DNA from: Clostridiaceae bacterium
Lineage (GTDB): Bacteria > Bacillota > Clostridia > DSM-8532
NCBI GenBank assembly: GCA_012519655.1
Contig: JAAYPS010000131.1
Span: forward strand, 1 to 64,000
Length of the DNA stretch: 64,000 bases
Direction: 5' to 3'
Shown: one piece after another, positions 47,166-57,148 of the stretch
Numbering within the stretch: position 1 is the first letter of the stretch
How the letters are laid out: the number at the start of each line of letters is the position of its first letter
Notes under the pieces: model-generated
The model's input: the letters and a program-made list of their open reading frames with translations, nothing else
Database searches by the model: none
Told to the model about the DNA's origin: nothing
Translations under genes and position numbers: made by a program

Positions 47166-47845
47166 ATATAAGGTTTCAATTTAAACGTGGTGAGGAACTT
47201 AAGTTTATAAGCCATTTGGAAATAATGAGAGTTTTCGAAAGAGCATTTAAACGTGCTTCGATACAGGTTACTCACTCGCAAGGGTTTAATCCAAGACCCA
47301 ATATAGTGTTTGCTCTCCCTATGCCTGTTGGGCTTTCAAGTGATGGTGAATTTGCAGATGTTGAGCTTGAGAAAACATACGAGTTAAGTGATTTCATTGA
47401 AAAAATTAACTCACACCTTCCTGAAGGAATAAAGGTAGTAGATGCTAAAGAAAAAACAACTAAAACTAAAGTTATGGGTATTGTTAATGCCGCCCGCTAT
47501 AGAATCGATTTTGAAGCTCCAAAAAATACCGAAATAAATGAAATTATATCTAATGTTCTGACCAAGAAAAAAATAATTGTACTAAAAAAGACAAAGCGCG
47601 GAGAGAATGAGTTTGATATAAGGCCGTTAGTATATGAACTGTCAGGGGACTTTGCAGAAGGAACAGGTTTTTTTAATGTTTTGCTTGGTGCAGGACAAAA
47701 TGATAATGTCCGTCCCGAATTGTTTATTGAAGGAGTACAAGGTTGTATTGATATTCCTATTGAGATGTTGAAGATGCATAGGATAATGCTATATAGTAGT
47801 AGTGGAAACCTGTGGTTGCCATTGTTGGATAAAAGATTTTTATGA
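47162..47845 (+). CDS. TIGR03936 (DUF2344) radical-SAM-associated protein
   Basis: A 227-residue partner of the TIGR03960 enzyme, often fused to it in other genomes. The N-terminus has the diagnostic FKRGEELKFISHLEIMRVFERAFKRA and SQGFNPRPNIVFALPMPVGLSS. The start at 47162 overlaps the previous stop (ATGA) and has GGAGG upstream, giving translational coupling; a longer frame from 47090 is an artefact. No enzymatic motif is apparent, so it may bind substrate or act as an accessory subunit. Confidence 0.93.
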   Translation: MNIRFQFKRGEELKFISHLEIMRVFERAFKRASIQVTHSQGFNPRPNIVFALPMPVGLSSDGEFADVELEKTYELSDFIEKINSHLPEGIKVVDAKEKTTKTKVMGIVNAARYRIDFEAPKNTEINEIISNVLTKKKIIVLKKTKRGENEFDIRPLVYELSGDFAEGTGFFNVLLGAGQNDNVRPELFIEGVQGCIDIPIEMLKMHRIMLYSSSGNLWLPLLDKRFL

Positions 47846-47861
47846 TAATAGATGGAGTAAT

Positions 47862-49085
47862 ATGATTAGGGAAGTACTGATTGATATAAAACCCAGTGAA
47901 ACAAGGGCTGCGTTTCTTGAAGACGGTGAGCTTGTTGAATTGCATATAGAGTTAAATGAAAAAGAAGAATTTCATGGAAATATTTATAGGGGCAAAGTAG
48001 AAAGAGTTCTCTCAGGTATGCAATGCGCTTTTATTGATATAGGTATAGATAAAAATGCATATCTGAGTGCGGACGATGTTCTGCCAATTAGCAACACCAA
48101 TTCAACGAGAATAGAGAACACTATAAAACAGGGGCAGGAGATTACAGTACAGGTAGTTAAGGAACCAATAGGTACAAAGGCTGCAAAAGTTACAACTAAC
48201 ATTTCATTACCTGGTAATTTAACTGTGCTATTTCCGTTTTCCTCCGGGGTTGGGATATCAAAAAAAATTGATGATGGAATCGAAAGACAACGTTTGAAAG
48301 AAATTGGGGAAAGATTATGTCCGGAGGATATGGGACTTGTTATAAGAACAGTTGCAGAAGGTGTTGAATCACTCCTGATAGAAAATGATATTAAGTCCCA
48401 GCTTAAGACATGGGAAGATGTGAAACAAAAAGAGATAAAAGGGAATGTCCCCCGATGTATTTATAAGGAACTAAGTTTAGTTCAAAAGATTGCAAGAGAT
48501 AGTATTAATTCTGACATAAAACGGATCATCCTAAATAATCGCAAAGAATATGAAGCCTTATTAGATTTGTTTGAAGAAATGGCACCCGAAATGAAAATGC
48601 GAGTGAAGTTTTTTTGTAAGGATTATGATCTTTTTAGTTTTTACAATGTAGAATCTGCAATAAAAGAAGCTCTATCAAAGAAGGTTTGGCTAAAGTCGGG
48701 GGGGTATTTGGTATTTGATTATTTAGAGGCTTTAACAGTCATAGATGTGAATACCGGAAAATATGTAGGAAAAAATAATGAAGATGAAACTATTTTAAAA
48801 ACTAATTTAGAGGCAGCCAGGATGATTGCAAAACAAATAAGGCTTCGTGATATAGGTGGAATTATACTTGTGGATTTCATAGACATGAAGGATAAAACGC
48901 ATAAAGAAGCTGTTATTGCTGAATTAAGGCAAGCTTGCAAAAATGATGGGACTGGAGTTGTTATTGTAGGGATGACTGGACTTGGTCTTGTAGAAATGAC
49001 AAGAAAGAAGATACGAAACACCCTGCATCAGATAATGACTTATAAGTGTCCAATGTGCGATGGGAATGGATGGATAGAAAATTAA
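47862..49085 (+). CDS. rng: Ribonuclease E/G family protein
   Basis: A 407-residue short (RNase G-like) endoribonuclease. The S1-like N-terminal region (YRGKVERVLSGMQCAFIDIGIDKNAYLSADD) and the catalytic metal-binding region with Asp residues in EALTVIDVNTGKYVG and GGIILVDFIDM are present. The C-terminal CPMCDGNG provides the zinc-link cysteines. The family trims rRNA and degrades mRNA as a dimer or tetramer; there is no C-terminal degradosome scaffold. Start at 47862 with GGAG and a short spacer; an upstream frame from 47802 overlaps the previous gene. It is directly followed by the rplU promoter. Confidence 0.94.
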   Translation: MIREVLIDIKPSETRAAFLEDGELVELHIELNEKEEFHGNIYRGKVERVLSGMQCAFIDIGIDKNAYLSADDVLPISNTNSTRIENTIKQGQEITVQVVKEPIGTKAAKVTTNISLPGNLTVLFPFSSGVGISKKIDDGIERQRLKEIGERLCPEDMGLVIRTVAEGVESLLIENDIKSQLKTWEDVKQKEIKGNVPRCIYKELSLVQKIARDSINSDIKRIILNNRKEYEALLDLFEEMAPEMKMRVKFFCKDYDLFSFYNVESAIKEALSKKVWLKSGGYLVFDYLEALTVIDVNTGKYVGKNNEDETILKTNLEAARMIAKQIRLRDIGGIILVDFIDMKDKTHKEAVIAELRQACKNDGTGVVIVGMTGLGLVEMTRKKIRNTLHQIMTYKCPMCDGNGWIEN

Positions 49086-49099
49086 GCAAAAATCATGAG

Positions 49100-49129
49100 T
49101 TGACATGTGAGTTAACGCTGTGATAAAAT
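49100..49129 (+). promoter_or_regulatory. Sigma-A promoter of the rplU operon
   Basis: Perfect TTGACA at 49100-49105 and TAAAAT at 49124-49129 with an 18-base spacer, 15 bases after the RNase stop. Confidence 0.75.
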
Positions 49130-49130
49130 A

Positions 49131-49199
49131 AAGCGGTTACCGCACATGGGAGGGCTAAAATGCATAATCGCTCCCTTTCGTGGCGAGTTAGGTAAGAGG
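49131..49199 (+). ncRNA. Putative L21 leader RNA
   Basis: The roughly 70 bases between promoter and rplU fold into GCGGT/ACCGC-type and GGGAG/CTCCC (49148-49152 with 49171-49175) helices. Firmicutes carry a conserved autoregulatory L21 leader at exactly this place (Rfam family L21_leader). Assignment here rests on position and these two helices, not on a covariance search. Confidence 0.5.
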
Positions 49200-49210
49200 A
49201 GGTGCACTCT

Positions 49211-49522
49211 ATGTATGCTATAATTGAGACTGGTGGAAAGCAGTACAAAGTTCAAGAAGGTGATGTTGTCTTTGTTGAGAAGATTTCGTCAGATGAAGGC
49301 GAAGTTGTTACATTTGACAAAGTACTGGCTATATCCGATGATAATGGCTTAACTGTAGGTACTCCAATGCTTGATGGTGCTTCTGTAAGCGCAAAAGTAA
49401 TTGGACATGGAAAAGATAAAAAGATTATCGTTTTCAAGTATAAACCTAAAAAAGGCTACAGAAGAAAACAAGGTCATAGACAACCACATACAAAAGTACT
49501 AATTGAAAAGATAAATGCATAA
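49211..49522 (+). CDS. rplU: Large ribosomal subunit protein L21
   Basis: A 103-residue bL21, normal length. Diagnostic segments are [18 protein letters not shown] and the C-terminal [17 protein letters not shown]. It binds 23S rRNA in the large subunit. The ATG at 49211 has a near-perfect AGGAGGTG site; an upstream in-frame GTG is ignored. Its stop overlaps the next start by one base, tying it to prp and rpmA. Confidence 0.98.
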   Translation: MYAIIETGGKQYKVQEGDVVFVEKISSDEGEVVTFDKVLAISDDNGLTVGTPMLDGASVSAKVIGHGKDKKIIVFKYKPKKGYRRKQGHRQPHTKVLIEKINA

Positions 49523-49851
49523 TGGTTCGAGTAGTTATTATTCACGATACTCTTGGTAAAATAAAGGGCTTTAAAGTTAGCGGACATGCCGGTTATGATG
49601 TTTCTGGAAAGGATATTGTTTGTGCAGCCGTTTCAGCCATAGTTTTTACAGCCCTTGGTGGTTTGGACGAATTGGCTGGTTTTAGAAACTTTAAAGAAAG
49701 TGATGGTTGTATAGAATGCTATGTTCCGAATAATCTTGACGAAAAGCAAATCAATATAACAAATATAATACTAGAGACCATGGTAGTAGGATTAAAACAA
49801 ATTGAGGCGGATTACAATAGATATATCCAGGTTCGTTACGAGGAGGTGTAA
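49522..49851 (+). CDS. prp: Ribosomal-processing cysteine protease Prp
   Basis: A 109-residue cysteine protease that removes the N-terminal extension of L27 in Firmicutes. The catalytic pair is at the expected positions: His22 (SGHAGYD) and Cys34 (DIVCAAVS). The gene is embedded between rplU and rpmA as in Bacillus and Staphylococcus and overlaps the rplU stop (TAATG). The L27 encoded next has the matching cleavable extension. Confidence 0.96.
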   Translation: MVRVVIIHDTLGKIKGFKVSGHAGYDVSGKDIVCAAVSAIVFTALGGLDELAGFRNFKESDGCIECYVPNNLDEKQINITNIILETMVVGLKQIEADYNRYIQVRYEEV

Positions 49852-49855
49852 ATCC

Positions 49856-50131
49856 ATGGTAAAAATAAATTTACAGTTGTTTGCAAGTAAAAAAGGAGTG
49901 GGAAGCTCAAAGAACGGTCGTGACAGCGAGTCTAAAAGACTTGGCGTAAAAAGAGGCGACGGTCAGTTTGTAAAAGCAGGAAATATTCTTGTTAGACAAA
50001 GAGGTACAAAAATACATCCCGGTGACAACGTAGGAATTGGCTCAGACGATACACTATTCGCTACGGCAGATGGCAGAGTTAAATTTGAAAGAATGGGAAA
50101 AAACAAAAAGAAAGTTAGTATTATTGCCTAA
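49856..50131 (+). CDS. rpmA: Large ribosomal subunit protein L27, with cleavable N-terminal extension
   Basis: A 91-residue bL27. After a nine-residue extension (MVKINLQLF) the mature protein begins [23 protein letters not shown]. The extension is the known substrate of Prp, and cleavage would be expected between Phe9 and Ala10 by comparison with Staphylococcus. L27's exposed N-terminus reaches the peptidyl-transferase centre. AGGAGGTG precedes the ATG; the frame from 49802 is an artefact of the overlapping prp gene. Confidence 0.98.
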   Translation: MVKINLQLFASKKGVGSSKNGRDSESKRLGVKRGDGQFVKAGNILVRQRGTKIHPGDNVGIGSDDTLFATADGRVKFERMGKNKKKVSIIA

Positions 50132-50151
50132 TAGAGAATCAGAAGTTTTGT

Positions 50152-50180
50152 GGGGACGAGAATAATCGTCCTCTTTTTGT
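50152..50180 (+). terminator. Terminator after rpmA
   Basis: GGGGACGA (50152-50159) pairs with TCGTCCTC (50166-50173) with one G-T wobble, then TTTTTGTCTTT. It separates obg from the ribosomal genes. Confidence 0.85.
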
Positions 50181-50220
50181 CTTTATCATGATTCTCAAAG
50201 TGTTATAGTTTAATGCTTAA

Positions 50221-51543
<1,323 letters not shown>

Positions 51544-51609
51544 GCAAAACTACACTCCAAGCCTTAAGCTTAGAGGATTTTTGAAAAACCATATTGGAGG
51601 TGATAAAAC

Positions 51610-51900
51610 ATGCTCAAAGGAAAGCAGAGAAGCTATCTTAGAGGTATTGCAAATGTAATTCCCGCTATCTTTCAAGTAGGGAAGGGTGGGATTTCGGATA
51701 ATTTGATTAAGCAGTTTGACGAAGCACTGGAGGCAAGAGAGCTAGTGAAGGCTACTGTACTAAAGAACTCAGACCTTACACCGAGACAGGTATGTGAGGA
51801 GTTGGCTTCTGTACTACAAGCTGAAATCGTACAGGTTATTGGAAATCGCTTTGTATTATATAGACAATCTAAGGAAAACAAAGTAATTCAGCTGCCATAA
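51610..51900 (+). CDS. yhbY: YhbY-family RNA-binding protein
   Basis: A 96-residue protein with a single CRM domain (RSYLRGIANVIPAIFQVGKGGISDNLIKQ; ELVKATVLKN; VQVIGNRFVLYRQS). The family binds large-subunit precursors. It follows obg by 66 bases, as in many Firmicutes, where it fits ribosome assembly. GGAGGTG precedes the ATG. The stop codon is inside the terminator hairpin. Confidence 0.95.
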   Translation: MLKGKQRSYLRGIANVIPAIFQVGKGGISDNLIKQFDEALEARELVKATVLKNSDLTPRQVCEELASVLQAEIVQVIGNRFVLYRQSKENKVIQLP

Positions 51901-51919
51901 AGGTGGCTGTTTTCTTGTT
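51889..51919 (+). terminator. Terminator overlapping the yhbY stop codon
   Basis: CAGCTGCC (51889-51896) pairs with GGTGGCTG (51902-51909) with two wobbles around a 5-base loop, followed by TTTTCTTGTTT. Confidence 0.7.
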
Positions 51920-52042
51920 TGCAGGTATTAGTTTGTGAGTTAGTATTGACTAAATCAAGACAGTAGAGCGGCTGACAAGTATGAGGTTTTTTGCTGTTTC
52001 CAAATCTTTGCTTGGGTTGAACGGTGAAAAGGTATCAAATAT

Positions 52043-52795
52043 TTAGCTATTAACATTATCCAATAAATCCTTCCACTTTAGCCTTGACACATCGCAGGTT
52101 TTGTTGTTATTCATCATGACGAAATATGATTGTTGCTCCTTGAACATTTTCTTTATTTGCTTAGTATTTATTATGTATGAACGATGGCATTGAAAAAAGC
52201 GGCTCCCCAGTTCTTTTTTTAATTCCTTTAGAGTATTGCGAAATGGAATGCAGCTATCATCGGTTAATATACAATAAAGTAATCTGGAGCCCGGTCTTGT
52301 TTCAAAATACAAAATGTCATTCTGGTTTACAGTGTATAACTCGTTTACTCCCTTTAAAGTGATTTGACTTGGTACACTCAATTGCTCAATTTTAGATGAT
52401 TCAAATAAAATTGTATTTAGACACTCGCAAATACGCTCTTTAATGTTTAGTTCCTGTTTGAATATACAGTCCAAAGCTTTTATCTGATAATTGAAAATTC
52501 TAAGACTAAATTCTGGATGGGAGGTTACGAAAATAAAGTATGCCAAAATATCAATTTCTCGGATTTGCTTTGCTAAAGAAAGGCCACTTACGTGTTCAAC
52601 ATTTAGTACAATATCGAAAAAGTAGATATTAATATTTTCTATATTGCATTTAGCAAAATCAATTATTCGCTCAAATCTATCGGTGAATAACTTCACAGTA
52701 TAATCTAACTTTTTCTCATCAAAATACTCGGTAATAATTTTTTTTAGTGTGATAGCAGTACTGTAATTATCCTCACAAATAATAATATTATACAT
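52043..52795 (-). CDS. LytTR/AgrA-type response regulator, orphan
   Basis: A 250-residue regulator. The receiver carries the acidic ED of IIICEDN and phosphoacceptor Asp61 in IYFFDIVLNVEHVSG; the C-terminal LytTR domain has ELYTVNQNDILYFETRPGSRL and FFQCHRSYIINTKQI. This is the AgrA branch that usually pairs with a peptide- or HPK10-type kinase, but none is present nearby, so it is an orphan in this window. ATG at 52795 has AGAGG four bases before it. The region upstream leads divergently to a secreted serine hydrolase, one possible target. Confidence 0.9.
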   Translation of the reverse strand: MYNIIICEDNYSTAITLKKIITEYFDEKKLDYTVKLFTDRFERIIDFAKCNIENINIYFFDIVLNVEHVSGLSLAKQIREIDILAYFIFVTSHPEFSLRIFNYQIKALDCIFKQELNIKERICECLNTILFESSKIEQLSVPSQITLKGVNELYTVNQNDILYFETRPGSRLLYCILTDDSCIPFRNTLKELKKELGSRFFQCHRSYIINTKQIKKMFKEQQSYFVMMNNNKTCDVSRLKWKDLLDNVNS

Positions 52796-53126
52796 AATTC
52801 CTCTTCTCACAAAAAAGATATATTCTTAAGTTATTAATATTTTGTGTGGTTTGGAGCTGAAACAAGTTACAGTGAAGTTTCTAATAAAGAACCGAATAAT
52901 GAAACCCAGAAGTAAAACGATACACAATTCTAAGATATTAAAGAATAAGTAGCGTACATAAAATATTTACTTATTATATATATCGGATAAATTTTCATAA
53001 AACTTAACAAAAATAGAATAATAAGAATTCATATAAATATTTTGGAAATGAATTCTATGGTATATTTTTAGGTATATTAATATTTGTAAGTTGTAACAAA
53101 ATAAAAACTTTTTACAAATGAGGAAT
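52796..53126. other. Divergent, AT-rich intergenic region
   Basis: About 330 bases between the orphan regulator and the secreted serine hydrolase. It contains an inverted repeat AGAATTCAT (53024-53032) / ATGAATTCT (53048-53056) with a 15-base loop, in otherwise AT-rich DNA. No clear LytTR direct repeats or consensus promoter stood out. Confidence 0.4.
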
Positions 53127-54290
53127 ATGAAAAGTAATATTAACTTGCAAATACGCATTCTTGTTATTTTAATATTTATTTTGTTATCTTTATGCGTTGC
53201 TTATGCATTAACCAGAGGGAAAGCTTCTAATAACACTGGTGTAAATGACATGCTTAACATAACTGATGCGCCATTTCCTACTGTAGTAATAACCGAAATT
53301 ACGCCATTACCTACTGCAACAATAACCGAAACTACGCCATCCACTACTGGCACAATAACTGAAACTACACCATCTCCTACTATAGCAATAACAGAAGCCG
53401 CGCCATCTCCTACCGCAACAGTTACCGAAGTTGCACCATCTCCCAGTGCAACTATTATCGAGGCCGCGCCATCTCCTACCATAGCAATTACCGAAACTGT
53501 ACCATCCCCTATATCACCAAGTCCTGCCGACAACCCCATTATACAAGATCTCGAACAGCTAAAAGCAAATCTTGAGGAGTATATATCTTTGCAAGATGGA
53601 AGATATGGTCTTTATTTCATTAACCTCGAAACTGGGGAGGAATTTGGTATTAACGATAAGGATGTTTTTATAGCAGCAAGTACTACAAAACTGCCAATGA
53701 ATCTATTGCTGTACAAGAAGATAGCTGCGGGAAAAATAAAATTGGGTGATATGTTAACGTACCTTGAAGAAGATTTCGAACCAGGAACGGGAATTATTCA
53801 GAAAACGCCCTATGGAACAGAATATACAGTTCGTGAGACTGCACGATTATCTGTGGTATACAGCGATAATTGCGGTATTAATATGATTATCCGCCTGCTT
53901 GGTATAGATAATATTAGGGAATACATGCTTGAAATAGGTGGTACAATATATTATGGACCTGATCACCGTACCTGTCCGTATGATTTAGCAATATATGCAA
54001 AAGAGCTTTACGATTTTTATCAGCAGGAACCTGAAGTAGCAGGTATTCTAATTGAGGATTTGCAAAATACCATTTGGAACGATAGAATCAACAAACTGTT
54101 ACCAAGAGATATAAAGGTATCCCATAAGATTGGAAATTACCCTTCCGTATATAATGATGTTGGAATTGTTTTTGCTTCGCAACCCTATGCACTTGCCGTT
54201 ATGAGTGAGGACATTGAACAGTCGGTTGCCTCAGAAGTTATTGCACAATTGTCAAAAACAATATATGATTATATAATCACATTAGACTAA
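53127..54290 (+). CDS. Secreted class A beta-lactamase-like serine hydrolase with Pro/Thr repeats
   Basis: A 387-residue protein with an uncleaved-looking membrane anchor (IRILVILIFILLSLCVAYAL), then seven 11-residue repeats of the type ITExxPSPTxx as an extended linker (about residues 55-131), and a class A/transpeptidase-like catalytic domain. Active-site motifs are complete: Ser185-Thr-Thr-Lys188, Ser246-Asp-Asn248 and Lys334-Ile-Gly336 (KTG-like). Lack of the Glu166-type omega loop could not be judged. The repeat linker may span the cell wall. It is followed after 42 bases by a PQQ-propeller protein with a similar linker. ATG 53127 has AGGA close before it; 53118 is the alternative. Confidence 0.85.
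   Translation: MKSNINLQIRILVILIFILLSLCVAYALTRGKASNNTGVNDMLNITDAPFPTVVITEITPLPTATITETTPSTTGTITETTPSPTIAITEAAPSPTATVTEVAPSPSATIIEAAPSPTIAITETVPSPISPSPADNPIIQDLEQLKANLEEYISLQDGRYGLYFINLETGEEFGINDKDVFIAASTTKLPMNLLLYKKIAAGKIKLGDMLTYLEEDFEPGTGIIQKTPYGTEYTVRETARLSVVYSDNCGINMIIRLLGIDNIREYMLEIGGTIYYGPDHRTCPYDLAIYAKELYDFYQQEPEVAGILIEDLQNTIWNDRINKLLPRDIKVSHKIGNYPSVYNDVGIVFASQPYALAVMSEDIEQSVASEVIAQLSKTIYDYIITLD
53289..53519 (+). repeat. 33-bp tandem repeats encoding the Pro/Thr linker
   Basis: Seven units of 33 bases start at 53289, 53322, 53355, 53388, 53421, 53454 and 53487, beginning ATAACCGAA or close variants. Each encodes an 11-residue unit. Units differ at several positions, so the array is partly diverged; copy number could vary between strains. 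Confidence 0.85.
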
Positions 54291-54332
54291 ACAAAATGGA
54301 ACTTACACATCATTTTGTATGGAGGTTTATAA

Positions 54333-56054
54333 ATGCAAAATAATAGAAAAAAAGTGCTCATGTTAATTGTTCCACTTATATTGCTGGTAATATTAATTAT
54401 TCTGTATAGACAGTTTGCTATAGAAGAAAATAATAACACGCCGATAACAGTTGTAACTCCAACCGTTGAGCCGACGTTGGAACCCACACTTAGTCCGACC
54501 CCTGAACCAACTCCTGAACCAACCCCGACTCCTGAACCAACTCCTACGCCTATTGTGACCCCAGTGCCAGTAGCTGATAAAGCAGGTAATGTAAGTGGCG
54601 AAAAAATCAAATACAAAGTATTTTCTGGTACTACTCAAGTAACGGATTATCAAAGTCAGGACAAAATAATATTTGGTGCTCCTGAGAACTACAGTAGCTT
54701 AAAAGGTGTTACAACATTACGTAACGACAATTATAGAAGTGGTGCTGAATACGGAACACGAAGCGTAGTTGAAAAGAAACTAGAGATTGTCTGGACATCC
54801 GATGAAATAAGATTAGTGGACCCCAACTGGCCGGGTGTTGGCTGGACAGGTCAACCGTTAATTGTGAATTGGCCCGAAAATGTACGCAAAATAATGAATA
54901 TTTATCCGGAATTTAAAGAAAAGGATTTAGTTGAGGTTATACAGGTAACACTTGGTGGCGAAATTTTATTCTTGGATCTTGAAACAGGAAAGAGTACAAG
55001 ACCATCAATTGATATAGGATTTCCGATAAAAGGCTCATGTTTTGTTGATCCAAGGGGTTATCCCATCCTATATACTGGTATGGGAATTAACTCACTTCAA
55101 AGTGGAAAAACAACGTCCTGGAAATTCAGGATCTTTAACCTTATTGATCAAACCGAGATTTTTAGCATACCCGGTAACGATCCCAGCACCTCAAGAACAT
55201 GGGGAGCCTTTGATTCTACAGGTTTAGTTGATGCCGAGACCGACACACTTATTCAGTGTGGTGAAAACGGACTTTTATACAAAGTGAAGTTAAATACTAA
55301 CTTTGATATTGAAAATGCTCATTTATCAATTGATCCTGAGCTGACAAAATATTGGTATAGCAACCCATTTACTGGTAGGCTTGGTATTGAGAATTCTCCG
55401 GTTATTTATCGAGACTTACTATATTTTGCCGATAACGGCGGAATGCTTCAGTGTTTGGATATTAATACCCTTAAACCCAAATGGGCTTTTAACCTAGGCG
55501 ATGATACTGACGCTTCTCCTGCACTGGAAGAAACCCCAGATGGCGCATTCCTATACGTAGGAAGCCAAGTGGATCTTCAAGGTGTTACTGGTAATTGCGT
55601 TGTTCGAAAAATAAATGCGTTAACTGGCGAGCAGGTTTGGGAAAAGTCATATAAATGTTACAAAGATAGCGTTATAAATGGGGGGTTGTTTTCAACTCCC
55701 ACAGTTGGAACTGGTGATATAGAAGATTTAGTTATATTTAATATTGTTAAGACAGGAACAGAATGGGGAGGCAGACTGGTGGCTTTGGATAAAAACACCG
55801 GAGAAGAGGTTTGGGCTAAGGTTTTAGCACAATACGGCTGGTCAACACCCACTGTGTTTAAGTCCGATGATGGAACCAGTTATATGATTTTTTGCGACTC
55901 CTACGGGAAAATGTATTTAATTGATCCTAAAACAGGGGAAACACTTGATACAATTTCTGTTGAAAGAAATGTAGAAGCATCCCCCGCAATATATAATGAT
56001 ATGGTTGTAGTGGGCTCTTATGCAAGAAAGGTCTTTGGAGTAAGGATTAAGTAG
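54333..56054 (+). CDS. Membrane-anchored PQQ-like beta-propeller protein
   Basis: A 573-residue protein: membrane anchor (VLMLIVPLILLVILIILYRQF), a Pro/Thr/Glu linker (TPEPTPEPTPTPEPTPTP, roughly residues 50-76), then propeller repeats with the PQQ/BamB-type signature (LKPKWAFNLGDDTDASPAL; NALTGEQVWEKS; LDKNTGEEVWAKVL; IDPKTGETLDTI). There is no catalytic heme or obvious PQQ ligand set, so it is probably a ligand-binding or scaffold protein outside the cell rather than a dehydrogenase. GGAGG lies before the ATG. It is almost certainly cotranscribed with the serine hydrolase upstream. Confidence 0.88.
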   Translation: MQNNRKKVLMLIVPLILLVILIILYRQFAIEENNNTPITVVTPTVEPTLEPTLSPTPEPTPEPTPTPEPTPTPIVTPVPVADKAGNVSGEKIKYKVFSGTTQVTDYQSQDKIIFGAPENYSSLKGVTTLRNDNYRSGAEYGTRSVVEKKLEIVWTSDEIRLVDPNWPGVGWTGQPLIVNWPENVRKIMNIYPEFKEKDLVEVIQVTLGGEILFLDLETGKSTRPSIDIGFPIKGSCFVDPRGYPILYTGMGINSLQSGKTTSWKFRIFNLIDQTEIFSIPGNDPSTSRTWGAFDSTGLVDAETDTLIQCGENGLLYKVKLNTNFDIENAHLSIDPELTKYWYSNPFTGRLGIENSPVIYRDLLYFADNGGMLQCLDINTLKPKWAFNLGDDTDASPALEETPDGAFLYVGSQVDLQGVTGNCVVRKINALTGEQVWEKSYKCYKDSVINGGLFSTPTVGTGDIEDLVIFNIVKTGTEWGGRLVALDKNTGEEVWAKVLAQYGWSTPTVFKSDDGTSYMIFCDSYGKMYLIDPKTGETLDTISVERNVEASPAIYNDMVVVGSYARKVFGVRIK

Positions 56055-56212
56055 TAGAAATGGCAATGAAACTGGTTTATTCAAGAAGTTCTAGGTAAAG
56101 GACAGTACGCATTAACTTTTACTACATAATATATGGCTTACACAAAAGAAGAGTAAGTACTTAATTGAAAGGAATGTATGATTTAGTTGATACTATATCA
56201 TACAAGAAAGCT

Positions 56213-57061
56213 ATGATTTGGTTTGGACCTTCTGGAAATTCAGAAAAATTTTATAAAGATGGCAATAAGAAATCCCATCAAATGCCGCAATGGCTCAATG
56301 AGATGGGGCTTAATGCATATGAATACCAGTGTAATAAAGGTACTAATATTAAAAAGCAAACAGCCCAACAAATTGGTGAAGAAGCTAAAAAATATAATAT
56401 AAGAATGAGCATACACGCTCCATATTATATTAATTTATCGAGCAGGGATGAAGTAAAAAGAAAGAATTCGATACAATATATCCTAAATACGTTGGAGATA
56501 GCAAAATGGATGGGTGCTGACAGAATTGTCATTCATCCAGGTTCAATTGGTAAATTTACAAGGGATGAAGCTCTGGCTCTGGCTCTTCCAATTTTAACAG
56601 AAGCAATAAAAAAAGCTGATGAATCAGGATTTTCAGATATTACATTATGTCCTGAGGTTCTAGGTAAACTTAGTAATCTTGGTTCGCTAGACGAAGTTAT
56701 TATGATGTGCCAACTGGATGAACGAATGATTCCATGTGTTGATTTTGGTCACATTCACGCCAGGACATTAGGTGGACTTAACACTGCTGAGGATTTTAAT
56801 AAAGTTTTTGATAAGATAGAAAACAAGCTTGGTAGAGAAAGAACTGAAAAACTCCATATTCACTTTAGCAAAGTTGAGTTTACTCAAGCAGGTGAAAAAA
56901 AACATCGTACTTTACAAGAGAGTCAATTTGGACCGAATTTTGAACCATTAGCTGAAGTATTGATAAAAAGAAATATTGAACCAGTAGTGATATGTGAATC
57001 GAGGGAAAGAATGGCTGAAGATGCTGTAATTCTTAAACAAATATATCAATCATTAAAGTAG
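56213..57061 (+). CDS. nfo: Endonuclease IV / AP endonuclease (TIM barrel)
   Basis: A 282-residue deoxyribonuclease IV that cleaves abasic sites in base-excision repair. Zinc-binding residues are visible throughout: SIHAPYYINLSS, VIHPGSIG, LCPEVLGK, CVDFGHIHAR, LHIHFSKVEF and VICESRE. The family begins MIxFGPSGN, so the ATG at 56213 is preferred; the open frame runs upstream to a TTG at 56165, and no start has a clear ribosome binding site. Another Nfo-like sugar isomerase function is unlikely given the full metal set. Confidence 0.88.
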   Translation: MIWFGPSGNSEKFYKDGNKKSHQMPQWLNEMGLNAYEYQCNKGTNIKKQTAQQIGEEAKKYNIRMSIHAPYYINLSSRDEVKRKNSIQYILNTLEIAKWMGADRIVIHPGSIGKFTRDEALALALPILTEAIKKADESGFSDITLCPEVLGKLSNLGSLDEVIMMCQLDERMIPCVDFGHIHARTLGGLNTAEDFNKVFDKIENKLGRERTEKLHIHFSKVEFTQAGEKKHRTLQESQFGPNFEPLAEVLIKRNIEPVVICESRERMAEDAVILKQIYQSLK

Positions 57062-57148
57062 TAAAACTTTATATTGGTTTTGAAACTTGTGCTAAGATTT
57101 TTAGTACATAAAGAGTGTATACTCATTCTTATGAACTGGAGGTATAGT

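Noticed and set aside
53289..53519. CRISPR-like array
   Set aside because: The 33-bp units are contiguous, in frame and without spacers; they encode a Pro/Thr linker.
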